From: an uncultured Alphaproteobacteria bacterium
Lineage (GTDB): Bacteria > Pseudomonadota > Alphaproteobacteria > Methylaequorales > Methylaequoraceae
DNA: 58,614 bases
Reading direction: 5' to 3'
Assembly (NCBI GenBank): GCA_902595755.1
Contig: CACJRF010000010.1
Coordinates: forward strand, 1-58,614
Below the pieces are notes generated by a model, which ran no database searches, was not told the DNA's origin, and saw only the letters and a program-made list of their open reading frames with translations. Below are positions 35,435 to 48,661 of the stretch, one piece after another. Position numbers and translations under genes: made by a program. Within the stretch, counting starts at the first letter, position 1, and each line of letters starts with the position of its first letter.

Positions 35435-35847
35435 TATGAACCAAGCCTTGAAACAAATTTTGTTTTTATTGGAAGCTTTGCTGAAGCCAATTCAAATGCA
35501 GACATGGCTAAATTTTTAGATACTCCATCAATTTCAAAGAGGATTTTTCCTGGTCTGACCTTTGCCGCCCAAAATTCTACTGCACCTTTTCCTTTACCTT
35601 GTCTAACTTCTGCTGGTTTCTTCGAAACAGGAACATCAGGGAAGATTCTTATCCATACTCTACCCGACCTTTTGAGATGCCTTGATATACATCTCCTGGC
35701 CGACTCAATTTGTCTAGATGTAATTCTTTCTGGTGTAAGTGCCTTCAAACCATAAGAACCAAAGTTAAGGAAATTCCCGCCCTTAGAGACTCCATGCATT
35801 CTACCTTTAAATTGCTTTCTATATTTAGGTTTTTTTGGTTGTAACAT
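35434..35847 (-). CDS. rplP: 50S ribosomal protein L16
   Basis: 137 residues: [20 protein letters not shown] and [20 protein letters not shown] are diagnostic. L16 organises the A-site region of the 50S subunit. One base after rpsC. Confidence 0.97.
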   Translation of the reverse strand: MLQPKKPKYRKQFKGRMHGVSKGGNFLNFGSYGLKALTPERITSRQIESARRCISRHLKRSGRVWIRIFPDVPVSKKPAEVRQGKGKGAVEFWAAKVRPGKILFEIDGVSKNLAMSAFELASAKLPIKTKFVSRLGS

Positions 35848-35848
35848 T

Positions 35849-36541
35849 TTATTTCTCTATATTTCCTATTTCTTTTTCATTTGTTCTACTTAAGGATTCT
35901 GATAAATCTAAATCCTTTTCAAATTTTTCACCTTTAAATATCCATACTTTAACTCCGCATATCCCATATGTAGTATTAGCTCTTGAAACACCGTAATCAA
36001 CGTCAGCTCTAAGGGTATGTAATGGTACTCTTCCCTCTCTATACCATTCGGTACGAGCGATTTCTGCACCACCAAGTCTACCACTGCAATTAACCCTTAT
36101 TCCTCCAGCCCCTAATCTCATAGCTGATTGAACAGCTCTTTTCATAGCCCTTCTGAATGCAACCCTTTTTTCAAGCTGTTGAGCAATATTATCAGCAACC
36201 AACTGAGAATCTAACTCAGGTTTTTTAACCTCTAGTATATTGATATTAACATCACCACTAATCATCTTGCTGACTGACTTTTTTAATTTTTCAATATCAG
36301 ACCCTTTTTTTCCAATTATTACTCCTGGTCTTGAGGTATGCAGTGTGATGTTAGCAAGTTTAGCTGGTCGCTCAATAATTATCTTAGAAATACCTGCTGT
36401 AGAAAGTTTTTTCATCAAATATTTTCTGAGATTGATATCTTCTTGGAGTAGCTTAGAATAATCCTTCTCGGAGTACCATCTTGATTCCCAAGACTTAATA
36501 ATTCCAAGCCTAAGACCTATTGGGTTAGTTTTTTGTCCCAT
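35849..36541 (-). CDS. rpsC: 30S ribosomal protein S3
   Basis: 230 residues starting [20 protein letters not shown], with the KH domain ([17 protein letters not shown]) and the C-terminal domain ([20 protein letters not shown]). S3 lines the mRNA entry channel. Its start overlaps the end of rplV by 17 bases. Confidence 0.97.
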   Translation of the reverse strand: MGQKTNPIGLRLGIIKSWESRWYSEKDYSKLLQEDINLRKYLMKKLSTAGISKIIIERPAKLANITLHTSRPGVIIGKKGSDIEKLKKSVSKMISGDVNINILEVKKPELDSQLVADNIAQQLEKRVAFRRAMKRAVQSAMRLGAGGIRVNCSGRLGGAEIARTEWYREGRVPLHTLRADVDYGVSRANTTYGICGVKVWIFKGEKFEKDLDLSESLSRTNEKEIGNIEK

Positions 36542-36950
36542 TTTCTACTTTCTCCTGCTTCGGTTCTTTTTGAATTTTACTTTCTTTTTCTTCTAATTTT
36601 TTTTCAGTAAGTTCTATTCTAATTCTTGAAAATGGTTTTAATATTTTTCCAGCTCTACCTCTAGCTCTTGGTCTAAATCTTTTTAAAACCATTGATTTTC
36701 CAACAGTAGCTTCTTTTACATAAAGTTTATCAATATCAAGCTGATGATTATTTTCAGCGTTAGAGATGGCGGAGTTAAGAATTTTTAGAATAATATTAGA
36801 TATTCTTCTTCTTGAAAATTGAAGAACATTAACTGCATATTCCACAGGCAATCCTCTGATCGATCTTAATACTAGGTTAGCTTTTTGCTGACTAGATTTT
36901 ATAGACTTACCAATTGCGTGCGCCGTATTATTTAAATTCTTTTCTACCAT
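36525..36950 (-). CDS. rplV: 50S ribosomal protein L22
   Basis: 141 residues. The core (1-112) has [20 protein letters not shown] and the tunnel-loop tip [18 protein letters not shown]. The last 30 residues are a Glu/Lys-rich tail ([19 protein letters not shown]) not found in standard L22, which is about 110 residues. Confidence 0.96.
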   Translation of the reverse strand: MVEKNLNNTAHAIGKSIKSSQQKANLVLRSIRGLPVEYAVNVLQFSRRRISNIILKILNSAISNAENNHQLDIDKLYVKEATVGKSMVLKRFRPRARGRAGKILKPFSRIRIELTEKKLEEKESKIQKEPKQEKVENGTKN

Positions 36951-36956
36951 AATCTT

Positions 36957-37229
36957 TTATTTAGTTTTTTTATCAGCATTGTGCCCTTTATACGTTCTGG
37001 TAGGAGAAAATTCTCCGAATTTATGGCCTACCATATTCTCATTTACAGTTACAGGAATGTGCTTTTTACCATTATGAACCCCAAAGGTCAAACCTACAAA
37101 TTCAGGGAGGATAGTTGATCTTCTTGACCATGTTTTTATCACGTCATTTCTACCTGAATCTTTAACTTTTTCAGCCTTTTTCATCAAATATATATCCACA
37201 AAAGGTCCTTTCCATACTGATCTTGTCAT
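36957..37229 (-). CDS. rpsS: 30S ribosomal protein S19
   Basis: 90 residues: [40 protein letters not shown] and [17 protein letters not shown]. Canonical S19 of the 30S head, forming a complex with S13. Confidence 0.98.
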   Translation of the reverse strand: MTRSVWKGPFVDIYLMKKAEKVKDSGRNDVIKTWSRRSTILPEFVGLTFGVHNGKKHIPVTVNENMVGHKFGEFSPTRTYKGHNADKKTK

Positions 37230-37237
37230 ATTAGCTC

Positions 37238-38065
37238 CTATTTTTTCTTCCTACTTTTCAATACATATTTGTCGGTTCTTTTGTTATTTCTTGTTTTTTT
37301 ACCCTTTGCTGAAAAACCTTTACGAGAAACTGGGCTTCTACCACCAGAAGTTCTACCTTCGCCTCCACCATGTGGATGGTCAACAGGGTTCATAGCAACA
37401 CCTCTAACAACTGGCCTCACACCTAACCATCTTTTTCTTCCAGCCTTACCAAGCTTTATATTTTTCTTATCTTGATTGGAGACCATTCCTATAGTAGCTC
37501 TACATTCTACCCTCACAAGTCTGATTTCGCCTGAGGATAATTTAAGTTGAGCATACTCTGAATCTTTTCCTATAATCTGACAGTACGTGCCAGCCGATCT
37601 TCCTAATTGCCCGCCTTTTCCTGGTTTCATTTCTATGTTATGGACTAAAGTATCTGTTGGAATATTTTTTATAGGTAGACAATTTCCAACCTTTATATCA
37701 GCGTTATCCGAAGAAACAACAGTATCTCCAACTTTCAAGTCTTGAGGACAAATTATATAGGAATACTTATCGCCATCATATTTTATTAAGGCAATAAAAG
37801 CGCTTCTATTTGGATCGTATTCAATCCTCTCAACAACGGCAGGTGAATCTTTAAGGTTTCTTTTGAAATCAATAATTCTATATTTCTTCTTGTGACCTCC
37901 ACCTTGTTTTCTTGAGGTAAGATGCCCAAAATTATTTCTACCACCATTTTTAGTCAGACCTTTAGTAAGTTTTTTAAAAGGCTTACCTTTATGAAGAGAT
38001 TCTCTACCAACTAAGACTAAACCTCTTTGACCAGGAGTATTTGGTTTATATTGTTTCAGTGACAT
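37238..38065 (-). CDS. rplB: 50S ribosomal protein L2
   Basis: 275 residues with [34 protein letters not shown] and the catalytic-centre loop [20 protein letters not shown], which contains the conserved His needed for peptidyl-transferase activity. Standard length. Confidence 0.98.
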   Translation of the reverse strand: MSLKQYKPNTPGQRGLVLVGRESLHKGKPFKKLTKGLTKNGGRNNFGHLTSRKQGGGHKKKYRIIDFKRNLKDSPAVVERIEYDPNRSAFIALIKYDGDKYSYIICPQDLKVGDTVVSSDNADIKVGNCLPIKNIPTDTLVHNIEMKPGKGGQLGRSAGTYCQIIGKDSEYAQLKLSSGEIRLVRVECRATIGMVSNQDKKNIKLGKAGRKRWLGVRPVVRGVAMNPVDHPHGGGEGRTSGGRSPVSRKGFSAKGKKTRNNKRTDKYVLKSRKKK

Positions 38066-38066
38066 T

Positions 38067-38372
38067 TTACTTAACCTCTACAGATGAATCAATTGTGTTA
38101 CCTTCGGCAAGCTTTACAAAAGCTTTTTTAAAACTTGCCCTTTTACCTATTTTATTTCTAAACTTTTTTACCTTACCTTGTTGATTTAAAGTGTTAACAT
38201 TAACGACCTTAACATTAAATAACTTTTCAACAGCTTGTTTTATCTCAGATTTATTAGATTTAGGTGATACTTTAAATACATAATAATTAAATTGAGAAAC
38301 AAATGTAGATTTTTCAGAAATCAATGGGTTCCTAATTACTTCGTATAATTTTTCACTAGAAATAGTTTTCAT
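38067..38372 (-). CDS. rplW: 50S ribosomal protein L23
   Basis: 101 residues: [20 protein letters not shown] and [21 protein letters not shown]23 is the docking site for trigger factor and SRP at the tunnel exit. Its start overlaps the rplD stop by four bases. Confidence 0.96.
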   Translation of the reverse strand: MKTISSEKLYEVIRNPLISEKSTFVSQFNYYVFKVSPKSNKSEIKQAVEKLFNVKVVNVNTLNQQGKVKKFRNKIGKRASFKKAFVKLAEGNTIDSSVEVK

Positions 38373-38992
38373 TCTTTAAATCTTTCTTTAATACCATTTA
38401 GAGCATTTTCTGAGAGAACTAAATAATCTCTTTTTAGAATGTCATATACATTGATTCCCGCAACTGGAAGAATATCAATCTTTGGAACATTTTTGGATGC
38501 TAAAAGAAAATTATTGTCAATATCTTTTCCATCTATGAATAACACAGAGTCTAATTTAAGACCCGCGAGTTTAGATCTAAACAGATTTGTTTTAGGTTTA
38601 CTCATTTTAAGCTCATTTATAATTCTAAACTTTCCATCCTTAACCTTTTTTGAGATTGCCATTTTTAATGCTAATTTTTTAATTTGTTTTGGAAGTTTGT
38701 GAGCATGACTTCTTACCTGAGGACCAAAAATAACAGCTCCGCCTCTCATTTGAGGTGATCTTTTACTTCCTTGCCTAGCATTTCCTGTTCCTTTTTGTTT
38801 AAAGGGCTTTTTTGTTGTTCCAGATATTTCAGAAATTCCTTTTGTCTTATGATTACCAGACCTTCTTTTTGCTAGTTGATATCTTACCATTCTATAAATA
38901 ATCTCTTCTTTAAGTTCTAAGCCAAAGATTTGTTTATCAAGATCTATATCTTTAATTTTTTTGTTATCCAGAGAATTTACTTCAATTTTCAT
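38369..38992 (-). CDS. rplD: 50S ribosomal protein L4
   Basis: 207 residues with the tunnel-extended loop KPFKQKGTGNARQGSKRSPQ and GGAVIFGPQVRSHAHKLPK. L4 lines the exit tunnel and in gammaproteobacteria represses the S10 operon; no such control can be seen here. Confidence 0.97.
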   Translation of the reverse strand: MKIEVNSLDNKKIKDIDLDKQIFGLELKEEIIYRMVRYQLAKRRSGNHKTKGISEISGTTKKPFKQKGTGNARQGSKRSPQMRGGAVIFGPQVRSHAHKLPKQIKKLALKMAISKKVKDGKFRIINELKMSKPKTNLFRSKLAGLKLDSVLFIDGKDIDNNFLLASKNVPKIDILPVAGINVYDILKRDYLVLSENALNGIKERFKE

Positions 38993-38995
38993 AAC

Positions 38996-39892
38996 TTAAC
39001 TCTTTGCCTCTTCTTCATTGGTTTTATCTTTTTTACCATCAGAGTCAGACCCTTGTTCTGATGTTATTTCTATACTTTGACTTTCACTTGATTGTTCAGT
39101 AGCGATATTTACTTTTGTATCTCTTACTTCATTCTTATTTTGTGTTGATTCTGTAACCTTTGTTTCATTCGAACTTGCACTAGAGTTTTCAGGTACAGTA
39201 TTTTCTTTTATATTCTGTTGATTCTCATTATTTTGCATCTCCTCTTTGGAGGTTTTAATATCTTGTTCTTTTTTTATTGCATCAACTACCCTTACCATAC
39301 AACCTTTATGACCAGGCACTGAACCCTTAACAATTAGAAGGTTGTTTTCTTTGTCAACTTTGAGAACAAGAAGATTCTGTGTTGTAATTTTTTTATTTCC
39401 AAGTCTCCCTGCCATTTTCTTTCCTTTAAATACTTTACCAGGGTCTTGGCACTGACCTGTGGAACCATGAGATCTATGGGAAATCGAAACACCATGCGTT
39501 GCCCTATTACCCGCAAAATTATGCCTTTTCATACCACCAGCAAAACCTTTTCCAATTGAGTTTGACGACACATCAACATATTGACCTTCCATAAAGTTTG
39601 ATACGTTGATTTCATCACCTACTTTGAAACCTTCTGTAGAATCAAGTCTGAATTCTCTACTACGACTAAAAGCAGTAAGATTATTTTTTTTTAAGAATAC
39701 CTTGAATGGTTTACATGGATTTTTTGATTTACCATGAGAAAGTGTTACGGAGTTGTAACCATTTTTATCCTTATTCTGAATTGAGATCACTTTACAGTTT
39801 GAGACTTTCAAAAGTGTAACAGCCTGATTAGCACTGTTTTCATCATAGTACCTACTCATTCCTAATTTCTCTGCTAAAATACCAACTCTCAT
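38996..39892 (-). CDS. rplC: 50S ribosomal protein L3 with acidic C-terminal extension
   Basis: 298 residues. The core, 1-208, has GKGFAGGMKRHNFAGNRATH, HGSTGQCQDPGKVFKGKKMA and VPGHKGCMVRVVDAIKK. The remaining 88 or so residues are a Glu/Ser/Asn/Thr/Asp-rich tail without hydrophobic core. Typical L3 is 205-240 residues, and the tail is acidic while the L15 tail is basic. Confidence 0.96.
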   Translation of the reverse strand: MRVGILAEKLGMSRYYDENSANQAVTLLKVSNCKVISIQNKDKNGYNSVTLSHGKSKNPCKPFKVFLKKNNLTAFSRSREFRLDSTEGFKVGDEINVSNFMEGQYVDVSSNSIGKGFAGGMKRHNFAGNRATHGVSISHRSHGSTGQCQDPGKVFKGKKMAGRLGNKKITTQNLLVLKVDKENNLLIVKGSVPGHKGCMVRVVDAIKKEQDIKTSKEEMQNNENQQNIKENTVPENSSASSNETKVTESTQNKNEVRDTKVNIATEQSSESQSIEITSEQGSDSDGKKDKTNEEEAKS

Positions 39893-39901
39893 AATTTCTT
39901 C

Positions 39902-40210
39902 CTACAGTTTGATCTCAATGTCCACACCGGCTGCCAACTCAAGCTTTTGGAGGGCATCTACAGTTTGTGGTGTCCATTCAGTTATATCCATCATTCTCTT
40001 ATGAGTTCTCATCTCTAGTTGGTCTCGAGACTTTTTATCAACATGAGGTGATTTTAAAACAGTAAATTTCTCAATGATGGTCGGAAGGGGAATAGGTCCT
40101 TTAACGTTAGCACCAGTTCTCTTAGCAGTATTCACAATTTCTAGTGTAGTCTGATCTAAAACTCTGTGATCAAATGCTTTAAGTCTTATTCTAATATTTT
40201 GATTAGCCAT
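39902..40210 (-). CDS. rpsJ: 30S ribosomal protein S10 (NusE)
   Basis: 102 residues: [40 protein letters not shown] and [18 protein letters not shown]10 serves in the 30S head and in antitermination with NusB. First gene of the S10 cluster, 19 bases after tuf, with no obvious promoter of its own. Confidence 0.98.
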   Translation of the reverse strand: MANQNIRIRLKAFDHRVLDQTTLEIVNTAKRTGANVKGPIPLPTIIEKFTVLKSPHVDKKSRDQLEMRTHKRMMDITEWTPQTVDALQKLELAAGVDIEIKL

Positions 40211-40229
40211 TCCCTTACCTCGTTATATA

Positions 40230-41420
40230 TTACTCAATTATTTCAGCGACAACACCTGCACCAACTGTTCTTCCACCTTCTCTAATGGCAAATTTTAAAC
40301 CTTTATCCATTGCTATTGGAGTTAGAAGTTCAACGGTAACGGAAACATTATCCCCAGGCATAACCATTTCAGTACCTGAAGGTAATTCAATTGTACCAGT
40401 AACATCGGTTGTTCTAAAATAAAATTGTGGTCTATAGTTTTTAAAGAAAGGGGTGTGACGCCCTCCTTCATCTTTATTAAGTACGTACGCTTCCGCTTTG
40501 AATTTTTTGTGAGGCTTAATTGAACCTGGTTTTGCCAAAACCTGTCCTCTTTCAACCTCTTCTCTTTTTGTGCCTCTTAATAAAACACCAACGTTGTCCC
40601 CAGCCTCTCCTCTATCTAATAACTTTCTAAACATTTCAACTCCAGTACAGACTGTTTTTGCTGTATCTTTAATCCCGAGGATTTCAATTTCGTCATTAAC
40701 GTTTACTACACCTCTTTCAACCCTACCAGTCACAACTGTACCTCTTCCAGATATTGAGAAAACATCCTCAATAGGCATTAAAAAATCTAGATCTAACGGT
40801 CTTGTTGGTTGAGGAATATGTTCATCAACTTTGCCCATTAGTTCTAAAATAGCTTTTTTCCCAGTTTCCTCATTAGTATCTTCAATTGCAGCTAAAGCTG
40901 AGCCTTTAACTATAGGAATATTATCTCCGTCAAACTCATATTTTGACAACAGTTCCCTGATTTCCATTTCAACTAAATCTAAAAGTTCAGGATCATCAAC
41001 TTGGTCTACTTTATTCATAAATACAACTATTGATGGAACACCAACCTGCCTAGCTAAAAGAATGTGTTCTTTAGTTTGAGGCATTGGACCATCAGCAGCT
41101 GAAACAACCAATATAGCTCCATCCATCTGAGCGGCACCTGTAATCATATTTTTTACATAATCAGCATGACCAGGACAATCAACATGAGCATAATGTCTTT
41201 TTTCAGTTTGATACTCAACATGAGCGGTAGATATTGTTATACCTCTTTCTTTTTCTTCAGGCGCTTTATCAATTTGAGCATAATCCATAGCGGTAGCACC
41301 ACCAGTCTCTGCTAAAACTTTTGTTATTGCAGCTGTTAATGTAGTTTTTCCATGGTCAACATGACCAATGGTTCCAATATTACAGTGCGGTTTACTTCTA
41401 TCAAATTTTTCTTTAGCCAT
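40230..41420 (-). CDS. tuf: Elongation factor Tu
   Basis: 396 residues. G motifs: [14 protein letters not shown] (P-loop), [16 protein letters not shown] and SALAAIE. It delivers aminoacyl-tRNA to the ribosome. It is the only tuf copy in the window; the copy often found between tRNA genes and secE in other bacteria is absent near 56515-57158. Confidence 0.98.
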   Translation of the reverse strand: MAKEKFDRSKPHCNIGTIGHVDHGKTTLTAAITKVLAETGGATAMDYAQIDKAPEEKERGITISTAHVEYQTEKRHYAHVDCPGHADYVKNMITGAAQMDGAILVVSAADGPMPQTKEHILLARQVGVPSIVVFMNKVDQVDDPELLDLVEMEIRELLSKYEFDGDNIPIVKGSALAAIEDTNEETGKKAILELMGKVDEHIPQPTRPLDLDFLMPIEDVFSISGRGTVVTGRVERGVVNVNDEIEILGIKDTAKTVCTGVEMFRKLLDRGEAGDNVGVLLRGTKREEVERGQVLAKPGSIKPHKKFKAEAYVLNKDEGGRHTPFFKNYRPQFYFRTTDVTGTIELPSGTEMVMPGDNVSVTVELLTPIAMDKGLKFAIREGGRTVGAGVVAEIIE

Positions 41421-41441
41421 TTTGTTTACTCCTTATAATTA

Positions 41442-43523
41442 TTAACCAGAAACTTTTTCTTTAACCTCTTCAGCTACATTATGTGGTACTTGTTCATAAT
41501 GATCAAAGGTCATTGTATAACTAGCCCTACCCTGGCTCATAGAGCGTAAATTATTAACATATCCAAACATGTTTGCTAAAGGGACCATGCTGTTTACAAC
41601 ATGATTCACTCCTCTTTGCTCCATACCTGAAACTTGTCCTCTTCTAGAATTCAAATCGCCTATTATATCACCCATATATTCTTCTGGAGTAACTACTTCA
41701 ACTTTCATCATCGGTTCAAGAAGAACAGCATTTGCCTTTGGCATTGCTTCCCTAAAAGCTGCTCTAGATGCTATTTCGAAGGCCATAACGCTTGAGTCAA
41801 CATCATGAAAAGCTCCATCAACAAGGGTACATTTAAAGTCGATAACAGGGAATCCAGCAAGAAAACCTGTTTCTGTTGACGATTTAATACCCTTTTCTAC
41901 ACCTGGAATATATTCTCTGGGAACACGTCCACCCACAATTTTACTCTCAAAAACTACCCCTTTTCCTTTTTCCAGAGGTTCAAATTCTAAAACAACTTTT
42001 GCAAATTGACCTGCACCACCAGACTGTTTTTTATGGGTATAATCAATTGATGCTGGTTTGGTTATAGTCTCTCTGTATGCCACTTGGGGTGCGCCGACTG
42101 TAGCATCCACCTTAAATTCTCTTTGCATTCTATCAACTAAAATTTCAAGATGAAGTTCCCCCATTCCCTTCATAACTGTTTGACCAGACTCGTGGTCTAC
42201 GCTGACTTTAAATGAAGGGTCTTCAGCAGCCAATCTCTGAAGTGCTACACCCATTTTTTCTTGATCGGCCTTAGTTTTTGGCTCTACAGCAACCTCAATG
42301 ACAGGATCTGGAAACTCCATTCTTTCTAGAATAACAGCATCATCTGGATTGCATAATGTATCACCAGTTGTTGTATCTTTAAGACCCGCAACAGCAATTA
42401 TATCACCAGCATAGGCTACTTTGATATCTTCTCTAGAATTAGAATGCATTTGCAACATTCTTCCAAAACGTTCTCTCTTATCCTTAACAGAATTAAGTAC
42501 TGATGAACCAACCTCAATTTTTCCAGAATATATCCTCATAAATGTAAGTGAGCCTACAAAAGGATCATTCATTATTTTGAATGCAAGGGCTGAAAAAGGC
42601 TCGGAATCTGAACTTTCTCTCTTAACTTGAACTTCCTCATCTCTATATTTCACTCCTTTAATCGCTGGAACGTCCAGTGGAGATGGAAGAAAATCGATGA
42701 CCGCATCAAGCATTGGCTGAACACCTTTATTTTTGAAGGCACTCCCGCATAGCACAGGTACGAACCTACTACTTATTGTCCCTTTTCTTATTAAATCTTT
42801 AACTGTTTCCTCAGAAGGAACTTCTCCATCTAAATATTTTTCCATAACAGAGTCGTCCATTTCTACAATAGTCTCAATAAGTTTCTCTCTGTATTCCTCT
42901 GCTTTTGCCTTCATATCATCAGCTATATCCTCATAAACGAACTTTGCACCTAAAGACTCTTCTTGCCAAACAATTGATTTCATTTTTACTAAATCAATTA
43001 GCCCCTTAAAATTTGATTCCGAACCTAGAGGAAGCTGAATAACCAAAGGGGTGGCACCCAATCTGTCAACAATCATGTCAACGCATCTGTAGAAGTCAGC
43101 ACCAACTCTGTCCATTTTATTAATAAAGCACATCCTTGGAACTCCATATTTATCAGCTTGTCTCCATACTGTTTCAGACTGTGGTTCAACACCTGCAACT
43201 GAATCAAAGACGCAAACACTTCCGTCCAATACTCTTAAGGATCTCTCAACCTCTATTGTAAAGTCAACATGCCCTGGAGTATCTATAATGTTAATTCTTT
43301 TATCATTCCAAAAACAAGTGGTTGCGGCGGAAGTAATCGTAATACCTCTCTCTTGCTCCTGCTCCATCCAATCCATTGTGGCGGCTCCATCATGAACTTC
43401 GCCAATTTTATGGGAAACTCCGGTATAGTAAAGGATTCTTTCTGTAGTCGTTGTTTTCCCGGCATCTATATGGGCCATGATACCAATATTTCTATAATCA
43501 TTTAAATTAGTTGTTCTCGTCAT
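41442..43523 (-). CDS. fusA: Elongation factor G
   Basis: 693 residues. P-loop [42 protein letters not shown], and the five-domain layout ending in [19 protein letters not shown]. It drives ribosome translocation with GTP. Only three bases separate it from rpsG; part of the str cluster. Confidence 0.98.
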   Translation of the reverse strand: MTRTTNLNDYRNIGIMAHIDAGKTTTTERILYYTGVSHKIGEVHDGAATMDWMEQEQERGITITSAATTCFWNDKRINIIDTPGHVDFTIEVERSLRVLDGSVCVFDSVAGVEPQSETVWRQADKYGVPRMCFINKMDRVGADFYRCVDMIVDRLGATPLVIQLPLGSESNFKGLIDLVKMKSIVWQEESLGAKFVYEDIADDMKAKAEEYREKLIETIVEMDDSVMEKYLDGEVPSEETVKDLIRKGTISSRFVPVLCGSAFKNKGVQPMLDAVIDFLPSPLDVPAIKGVKYRDEEVQVKRESSDSEPFSALAFKIMNDPFVGSLTFMRIYSGKIEVGSSVLNSVKDKRERFGRMLQMHSNSREDIKVAYAGDIIAVAGLKDTTTGDTLCNPDDAVILERMEFPDPVIEVAVEPKTKADQEKMGVALQRLAAEDPSFKVSVDHESGQTVMKGMGELHLEILVDRMQREFKVDATVGAPQVAYRETITKPASIDYTHKKQSGGAGQFAKVVLEFEPLEKGKGVVFESKIVGGRVPREYIPGVEKGIKSSTETGFLAGFPVIDFKCTLVDGAFHDVDSSVMAFEIASRAAFREAMPKANAVLLEPMMKVEVVTPEEYMGDIIGDLNSRRGQVSGMEQRGVNHVVNSMVPLANMFGYVNNLRSMSQGRASYTMTFDHYEQVPHNVAEEVKEKVSG

Positions 43524-43526
43524 AAT

Positions 43527-44003
<477 letters not shown>

Positions 44004-44007
44004 TTAC

Positions 44008-44379
44008 CTATTTTGGCCTCTTAGCGCCATATTTCGATCTTCTTTGTTTTCTATTTTTAACGCCTTCGGTATCTAAAATCCCTCTTAAAACATGGTAACG
44101 AACGCCAGGTAGGTCCTTTACCCTTCCACCCCTTATCATTACAACTGAATGCTCTTGAAGGTTATGACCCTCCCCTGGGATATAGCTTGTGACCTCAAAA
44201 CCATTTGATAGCTTTACACGGGCTACCTTTCTGAGAGCAGAATTAGGTTTTTTTGGAGTTGTTGTGTAAACTCTTGTACAAACACCTCTTTTCTGTGGAC
44301 AAGCCTCAAGTGCTGGGACTTTGTTCCTTTTAGTCTGTTTAGACCTAGGCGACCTTATTAACTGATTTATAGTTGGCAT
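44008..44379 (-). CDS. rpsL: 30S ribosomal protein S12
   Basis: 123 residues: [40 protein letters not shown] with the conserved decoding-site lysine, and [17 protein letters not shown]. The residues linked to streptomycin resistance in other species carry the usual sensitive-type amino acids. First gene of the str cluster, preceded by a promoter at 44441-44468. Confidence 0.98.
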   Translation of the reverse strand: MPTINQLIRSPRSKQTKRNKVPALEACPQKRGVCTRVYTTTPKKPNSALRKVARVKLSNGFEVTSYIPGEGHNLQEHSVVMIRGGRVKDLPGVRYHVLRGILDTEGVKNRKQRRSKYGAKRPK

Positions 44380-44440
44380 TAAATCCTCAAATTAAAGTTA
44401 GAAATTGTGTTTGGCATAGCCACTACCAATTATTTTTTGA

Positions 44441-44468
44441 ATAGTAGTCTATCTTTTTTTACTGTCAA
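44441..44468 (-). promoter_or_regulatory. Promoter of the rpsL-rpsG-fusA-tuf cluster
   Basis: On the minus strand TTGACA (44468-44463) and TACTAT (44446-44441) are separated by 16 bases, in the 123-base gap between rpoC and rpsL, about 60 bases before the rpsL ATG. This is the best sigma70-type match in the block. The leader also has TTGG/CCAA ends that could pair (44411-44429). Confidence 0.6.
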
Positions 44469-44502
44469 CAACTGAATTAAAAAATTATCACAGTATTCAT
44501 AT

Positions 44503-47500
44503 TTACTGACTAGATTTTTCAGAGTTTGCTTTTTCAAGTAACTCTTTATCCTTTTTCACTGCCTCAACTCTAACTTGTGACATAAAAGAACCTGTTCCAC
44601 AAGGAACGAGCCTTCCAACAATGACGTTTTCTTTCAAACCCATCAAACTATCTTTTTTACCAGAAACTGATGCTTCGGTAAGTACTCTGGTTGTCTCCTG
44701 AAACGAAGCAGCTGAAACAAAGCTGTCAGTTTGAAGTGATGCTTTAGTAATTCCCAATAGAATTTTATGACATTTTGCTGGTTTTAAGCCGTCCTTTTCT
44801 ACAGAAGTATTGGTACTTAAGAACTCTTTTTTACTTACTTGTTCTCCTGATAAAAATGTTGTATCTCCAGGATCAGTAATTTCGACTTTTTGCATCATTT
44901 GCCTAACGATAACTTCAATGTGTTTATCATTTATTTTAACACCTTGAAGCCTGTAAACATCTTGTACCTCTTTGGTAAGATATGAAGCCAGAGCCTCCAT
45001 ACCTTTAACTCTTAATATATCATGAGGAACAGGACTACCGTCTACAATAATATCACCAATTTCAACATAATCTCCCTCTTGAACAGATAAGTGTTTAGTT
45101 TTTGAAATAACATATTCAATAGGTTCAATTGATGCATCATCAGAAACTATAGATATTTTTCTTTTAGCTTTATAGTCCTTTCCGAATACAATCTTACCAG
45201 ATATCTCAGCAATCACAGCATGATCTTTTGGTTTTCTTGCCTCAAATAATTCCGCCACTCTAGGCAACCCACCTGTTATATCTTTTGTTTTACTTGATTC
45301 CTTTGGAACTCTTGCAATCACATCGCCCTCTTTAATCTTTTTAGCATTTACAACTCCGATGATTGCATCCACTGGGAGTTCATAACTAGCTGGGCTTCCG
45401 TTTTCCAAGACTAAAACTTTGCCATCTTTAAGTTTATCGTGTATTTCAAGTCTAGGTAAAAGATCCTGATTTTTAGCTTGTTGCTTCCAATCAATGACAA
45501 TATTACTTGAGAGTCCGGTTGAATCATCCACAATTTGTCTGGTTGAAACCCCTTCCTCAAGATCTTGAAAGATCATTACACCGTTTGCTTGAGCAATAAT
45601 CGGCAAGGTAAAAGGATCCCATTCCGAAATTATGTCGGAAACTTTTACCTTCACTCCATCTTTAAAATTTAACTTACAACCAAAAGGTAATCTATGCTTT
45701 TCTTTTTCTTTTTGATTTTCATCAAGGATTAGCAACGTTGCATTTCTAGACATATTTATTATTGAACCGTTACTGTCGGTTGCTGACTTAAAGTTAAGAT
45801 ACTTAACGGTGCCCGAAAATTTTGATTCAATGCTTGAAACCTCAGTCCCTTTTTGCGCAGCACCACCAATATGGAATGTTCTCATTGTAAGCTGAGTTCC
45901 TGGTTCTCCAATCGATTGTGCAGCAATAACACCTACAGCTTCACCAATATTTACAGGTGTACCTCTAGCCAAATCTCTTCCATAACACTTTGCGCATATA
46001 CCAAATTCAGCTTCACAAGTAATGGGTGATCTTACCTTAATCTTCTCCAAATTTGCCTTATCAATTAAAATTATATGTTCTTCGGTTATTATCTCGCCAT
46101 TTTCTGCTATTGTTTTATTAGTCTCTTTATCAATAAGATCCTCTGCCAAAGTTCTACCTAGAACCCTTTCTGATAATTGTTCAACAACCTCACCGCCATC
46201 AACTAAACCTTCCATAGTTATGTATTTATCGGTAAAGCAATCCTCAACTGTTACAATACAATCCTGAGCTACGTCAACTAATCTTCTTGTAAGATAGCCT
46301 GAATTGGCTGTTTTTAATGCTGTATCAGCTAAACCCTTCCTAGCCCCGTGACTAGAATTAAAATATTCTGCAACAGTTAGGCCTTCTTTAAAATTTGACA
46401 TGATTGGAGTTTCAATAATCTCTCCTGACGGCTTTGCCATTAAACCACGCATCCCAGAAAGTTGCTTTAGCTGAGCAGCTGAACCCCTAGCACCAGAATC
46501 TGCCATCATGTAAACAGAGTTATACATTTCAACTTTGTCGTTATCTTTTGGAACCATAATCTTCATCATTTCATCTGCAACAGCGTCTGAGCAGTTAGCC
46601 CATGCATCCACAACTTTATTATATTTTTCACCTTTAGTTATTAAGCCTTCGGCATATTGTTTTTCGTAGGATTTAACCTTTGATTCAGTCTTATCCAATA
46701 AAGAAGATTTTGTTTTTGGTATCAACAAATCGTCTTTACCAAAAGATATTCCTGCTTTACATGCCTCTTTAAAACCAAGATCCATTAATTTATCAGCAAA
46801 AATAACAGTTTTTTTCTGTCCACAGTGTCTGTAAACGATATCAATTGCATTACTTATTTCTTTTTTTGTCAAAACCTTGTTAATTATATCGAAATTTACC
46901 CTTGGATGTCTTGGAAGAATTTCACTAATAAGCATTCGACCAGGTGTAGTCGAAACGGTAAGAGTTACAGGCTCAAAATTTTCATTTAAGGTTTGATATC
47001 TACATTTGATGTTAGAGTGTAATGAAACTATTTTTTGATCAATTGCCAAAATAAGCTCTTCCAATGATGCAAAAATCATCCCTTCACCTTTATCACCAGG
47101 ACTGATCAGACTAAGATAATACAAACCAAGAATCATGTCTTGAGAAGGAACAATAATTGGTTTCCCATTAGCAGGAGACAAAATATTATTTGTTGACATC
47201 ATTAAAACTCTTGCCTCAAGCTGTGCTTCTAATGAGAGTGGAACATGAACTGCCATTTGGTCACCATCAAAGTCAGCATTAAATGCTGTGCAAACTAATG
47301 GATGAAGTTGAATAGCTTTACCCTCTATAAGCGTTGGCTCAAATGCTTGAATGCCAAGCCTATGTAATGTTGGCGCTCTATTTAAAAGAACAGGGTGCTC
47401 CCTAATGACCTCTTCTAAAATATCCCATACCTCAGGTCTTTCTTTTTCTACCATTTTCTTTGCAGCTTTGATGGTTGAAGCCATATTATATTTTTCTAAT

Positions 47501-48651
47501 TTTGAATAAATAAATGGTTTAAAAAGTTCAATAGCCATTTTCTTTGGAATTCCGCATTGATGTAATTTTAGCTCAGGACCAGTTACAATTACTGATCTAC
47601 CCGAATAATCAACTCTCTTTCCTAAAAGGTTTTGTCTAAATCTTCCTTGTTTACCTTTGAGCATATCTGAAAGAGATTTTAAAGGTCGCTTGTTAGTCCC
47701 AGTAATTACTCTGCCTCTCCTACCATTATCAAATAAAGCGTCACACGCTTCTTGTAACATTCTTTTCTCATTCCTAACGATAATATCTGGAGCCTTTAAA
47801 CTAAGTAATCTTTGTAATCTATTATTTCTGTTTATTACTCTTCGATATAAATCATTTAAATCGGATGTGGCGAACCGTCCACCATCAAGTGGGACAAGTG
47901 GTCTCAATTCCGGAGGTATAACTGGAATTACGTTTAAGATCATCCATTCAGGTTTAAGCTTAGATTCTAAAAAAGCCTCTATTAATTTTAAACGTTTAAC
48001 TAATTTCTTTTTTTTTGTTTCTGATGATGTTGAGGCCAAATCTTCTCTTACAGTCTTTTTTTCTTCTTGAAGATCAATTTCAGAAAGAAGTTTTTGTATT
48101 GCTTCGGCACCAATCATACTTTCAAAGCTATCTCCATGCTCTTCTTTGAGTGCAGCATTAGTCTCATCATCTAGGATGTCGTGTTTTTTTATCGACTTAA
48201 CCATTCCAGGTTCAGTAACAATAAAACTTTCAAAATATAAAACTTTTTCAAGATCCTTTAAAGCCAAATCTAAGAGAAGACCTATTCTACTAGGAAGAGA
48301 CTTTAAAAACCAAATATGTGCAACCGGTGCCGCTAACGGGATATGGCCCATTCTTTCTCTTCTAACTTTAGTTAAAGTTACCTCAACTCCACATTTTTCG
48401 CAAATGATCCCTTTAAACTTCATTCTTTTATATTTACCGCATACACATTCATAGTCCTTTATTGGACCAAAAATTCTAGCACAAAAAAGACCACTTCTTT
48501 CTGGTTTGAAAGTTCTATAATTTATTGTCTCAGGTTTCTTGATTTCACCATGCGACCATGAAGAGATCTCTTCAGGACTGGCTATAGATATTCTTAGATA
48601 ATCAAAGTTGACCAAACTTGGCTTTTCAATTAATTTTAATAAATCACTCAT
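44503..48651 (-). CDS. rpoC: DNA-directed RNA polymerase beta' subunit
   Basis: 1382 residues. The N-terminal zinc ribbon ([20 protein letters not shown]), the bridge to the clamp, the catalytic Mg loop [15 protein letters not shown], the trigger-loop/bridge-helix region ([20 protein letters not shown]) and the second zinc site ([16 protein letters not shown]) are all present. Eleven bases after the rpoB stop. Confidence 0.98.
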   Translation of the reverse strand: MSDLLKLIEKPSLVNFDYLRISIASPEEISSWSHGEIKKPETINYRTFKPERSGLFCARIFGPIKDYECVCGKYKRMKFKGIICEKCGVEVTLTKVRRERMGHIPLAAPVAHIWFLKSLPSRIGLLLDLALKDLEKVLYFESFIVTEPGMVKSIKKHDILDDETNAALKEEHGDSFESMIGAEAIQKLLSEIDLQEEKKTVREDLASTSSETKKKKLVKRLKLIEAFLESKLKPEWMILNVIPVIPPELRPLVPLDGGRFATSDLNDLYRRVINRNNRLQRLLSLKAPDIIVRNEKRMLQEACDALFDNGRRGRVITGTNKRPLKSLSDMLKGKQGRFRQNLLGKRVDYSGRSVIVTGPELKLHQCGIPKKMAIELFKPFIYSKLEKYNMASTIKAAKKMVEKERPEVWDILEEVIREHPVLLNRAPTLHRLGIQAFEPTLIEGKAIQLHPLVCTAFNADFDGDQMAVHVPLSLEAQLEARVLMMSTNNILSPANGKPIIVPSQDMILGLYYLSLISPGDKGEGMIFASLEELILAIDQKIVSLHSNIKCRYQTLNENFEPVTLTVSTTPGRMLISEILPRHPRVNFDIINKVLTKKEISNAIDIVYRHCGQKKTVIFADKLMDLGFKEACKAGISFGKDDLLIPKTKSSLLDKTESKVKSYEKQYAEGLITKGEKYNKVVDAWANCSDAVADEMMKIMVPKDNDKVEMYNSVYMMADSGARGSAAQLKQLSGMRGLMAKPSGEIIETPIMSNFKEGLTVAEYFNSSHGARKGLADTALKTANSGYLTRRLVDVAQDCIVTVEDCFTDKYITMEGLVDGGEVVEQLSERVLGRTLAEDLIDKETNKTIAENGEIITEEHIILIDKANLEKIKVRSPITCEAEFGICAKCYGRDLARGTPVNIGEAVGVIAAQSIGEPGTQLTMRTFHIGGAAQKGTEVSSIESKFSGTVKYLNFKSATDSNGSIINMSRNATLLILDENQKEKEKHRLPFGCKLNFKDGVKVKVSDIISEWDPFTLPIIAQANGVMIFQDLEEGVSTRQIVDDSTGLSSNIVIDWKQQAKNQDLLPRLEIHDKLKDGKVLVLENGSPASYELPVDAIIGVVNAKKIKEGDVIARVPKESSKTKDITGGLPRVAELFEARKPKDHAVIAEISGKIVFGKDYKAKRKISIVSDDASIEPIEYVISKTKHLSVQEGDYVEIGDIIVDGSPVPHDILRVKGMEALASYLTKEVQDVYRLQGVKINDKHIEVIVRQMMQKVEITDPGDTTFLSGEQVSKKEFLSTNTSVEKDGLKPAKCHKILLGITKASLQTDSFVSAASFQETTRVLTEASVSGKKDSLMGLKENVIVGRLVPCGTGSFMSQVRVEAVKKDKELLEKANSEKSSQ

Positions 48652-48661
48652 AATTACTCTC

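Noticed and set aside
48146-48454. Plus-strand frames opposite rpoC and rpoB
   Set aside because: They mirror the codon pattern of the conserved minus-strand genes and encode no recognisable protein.
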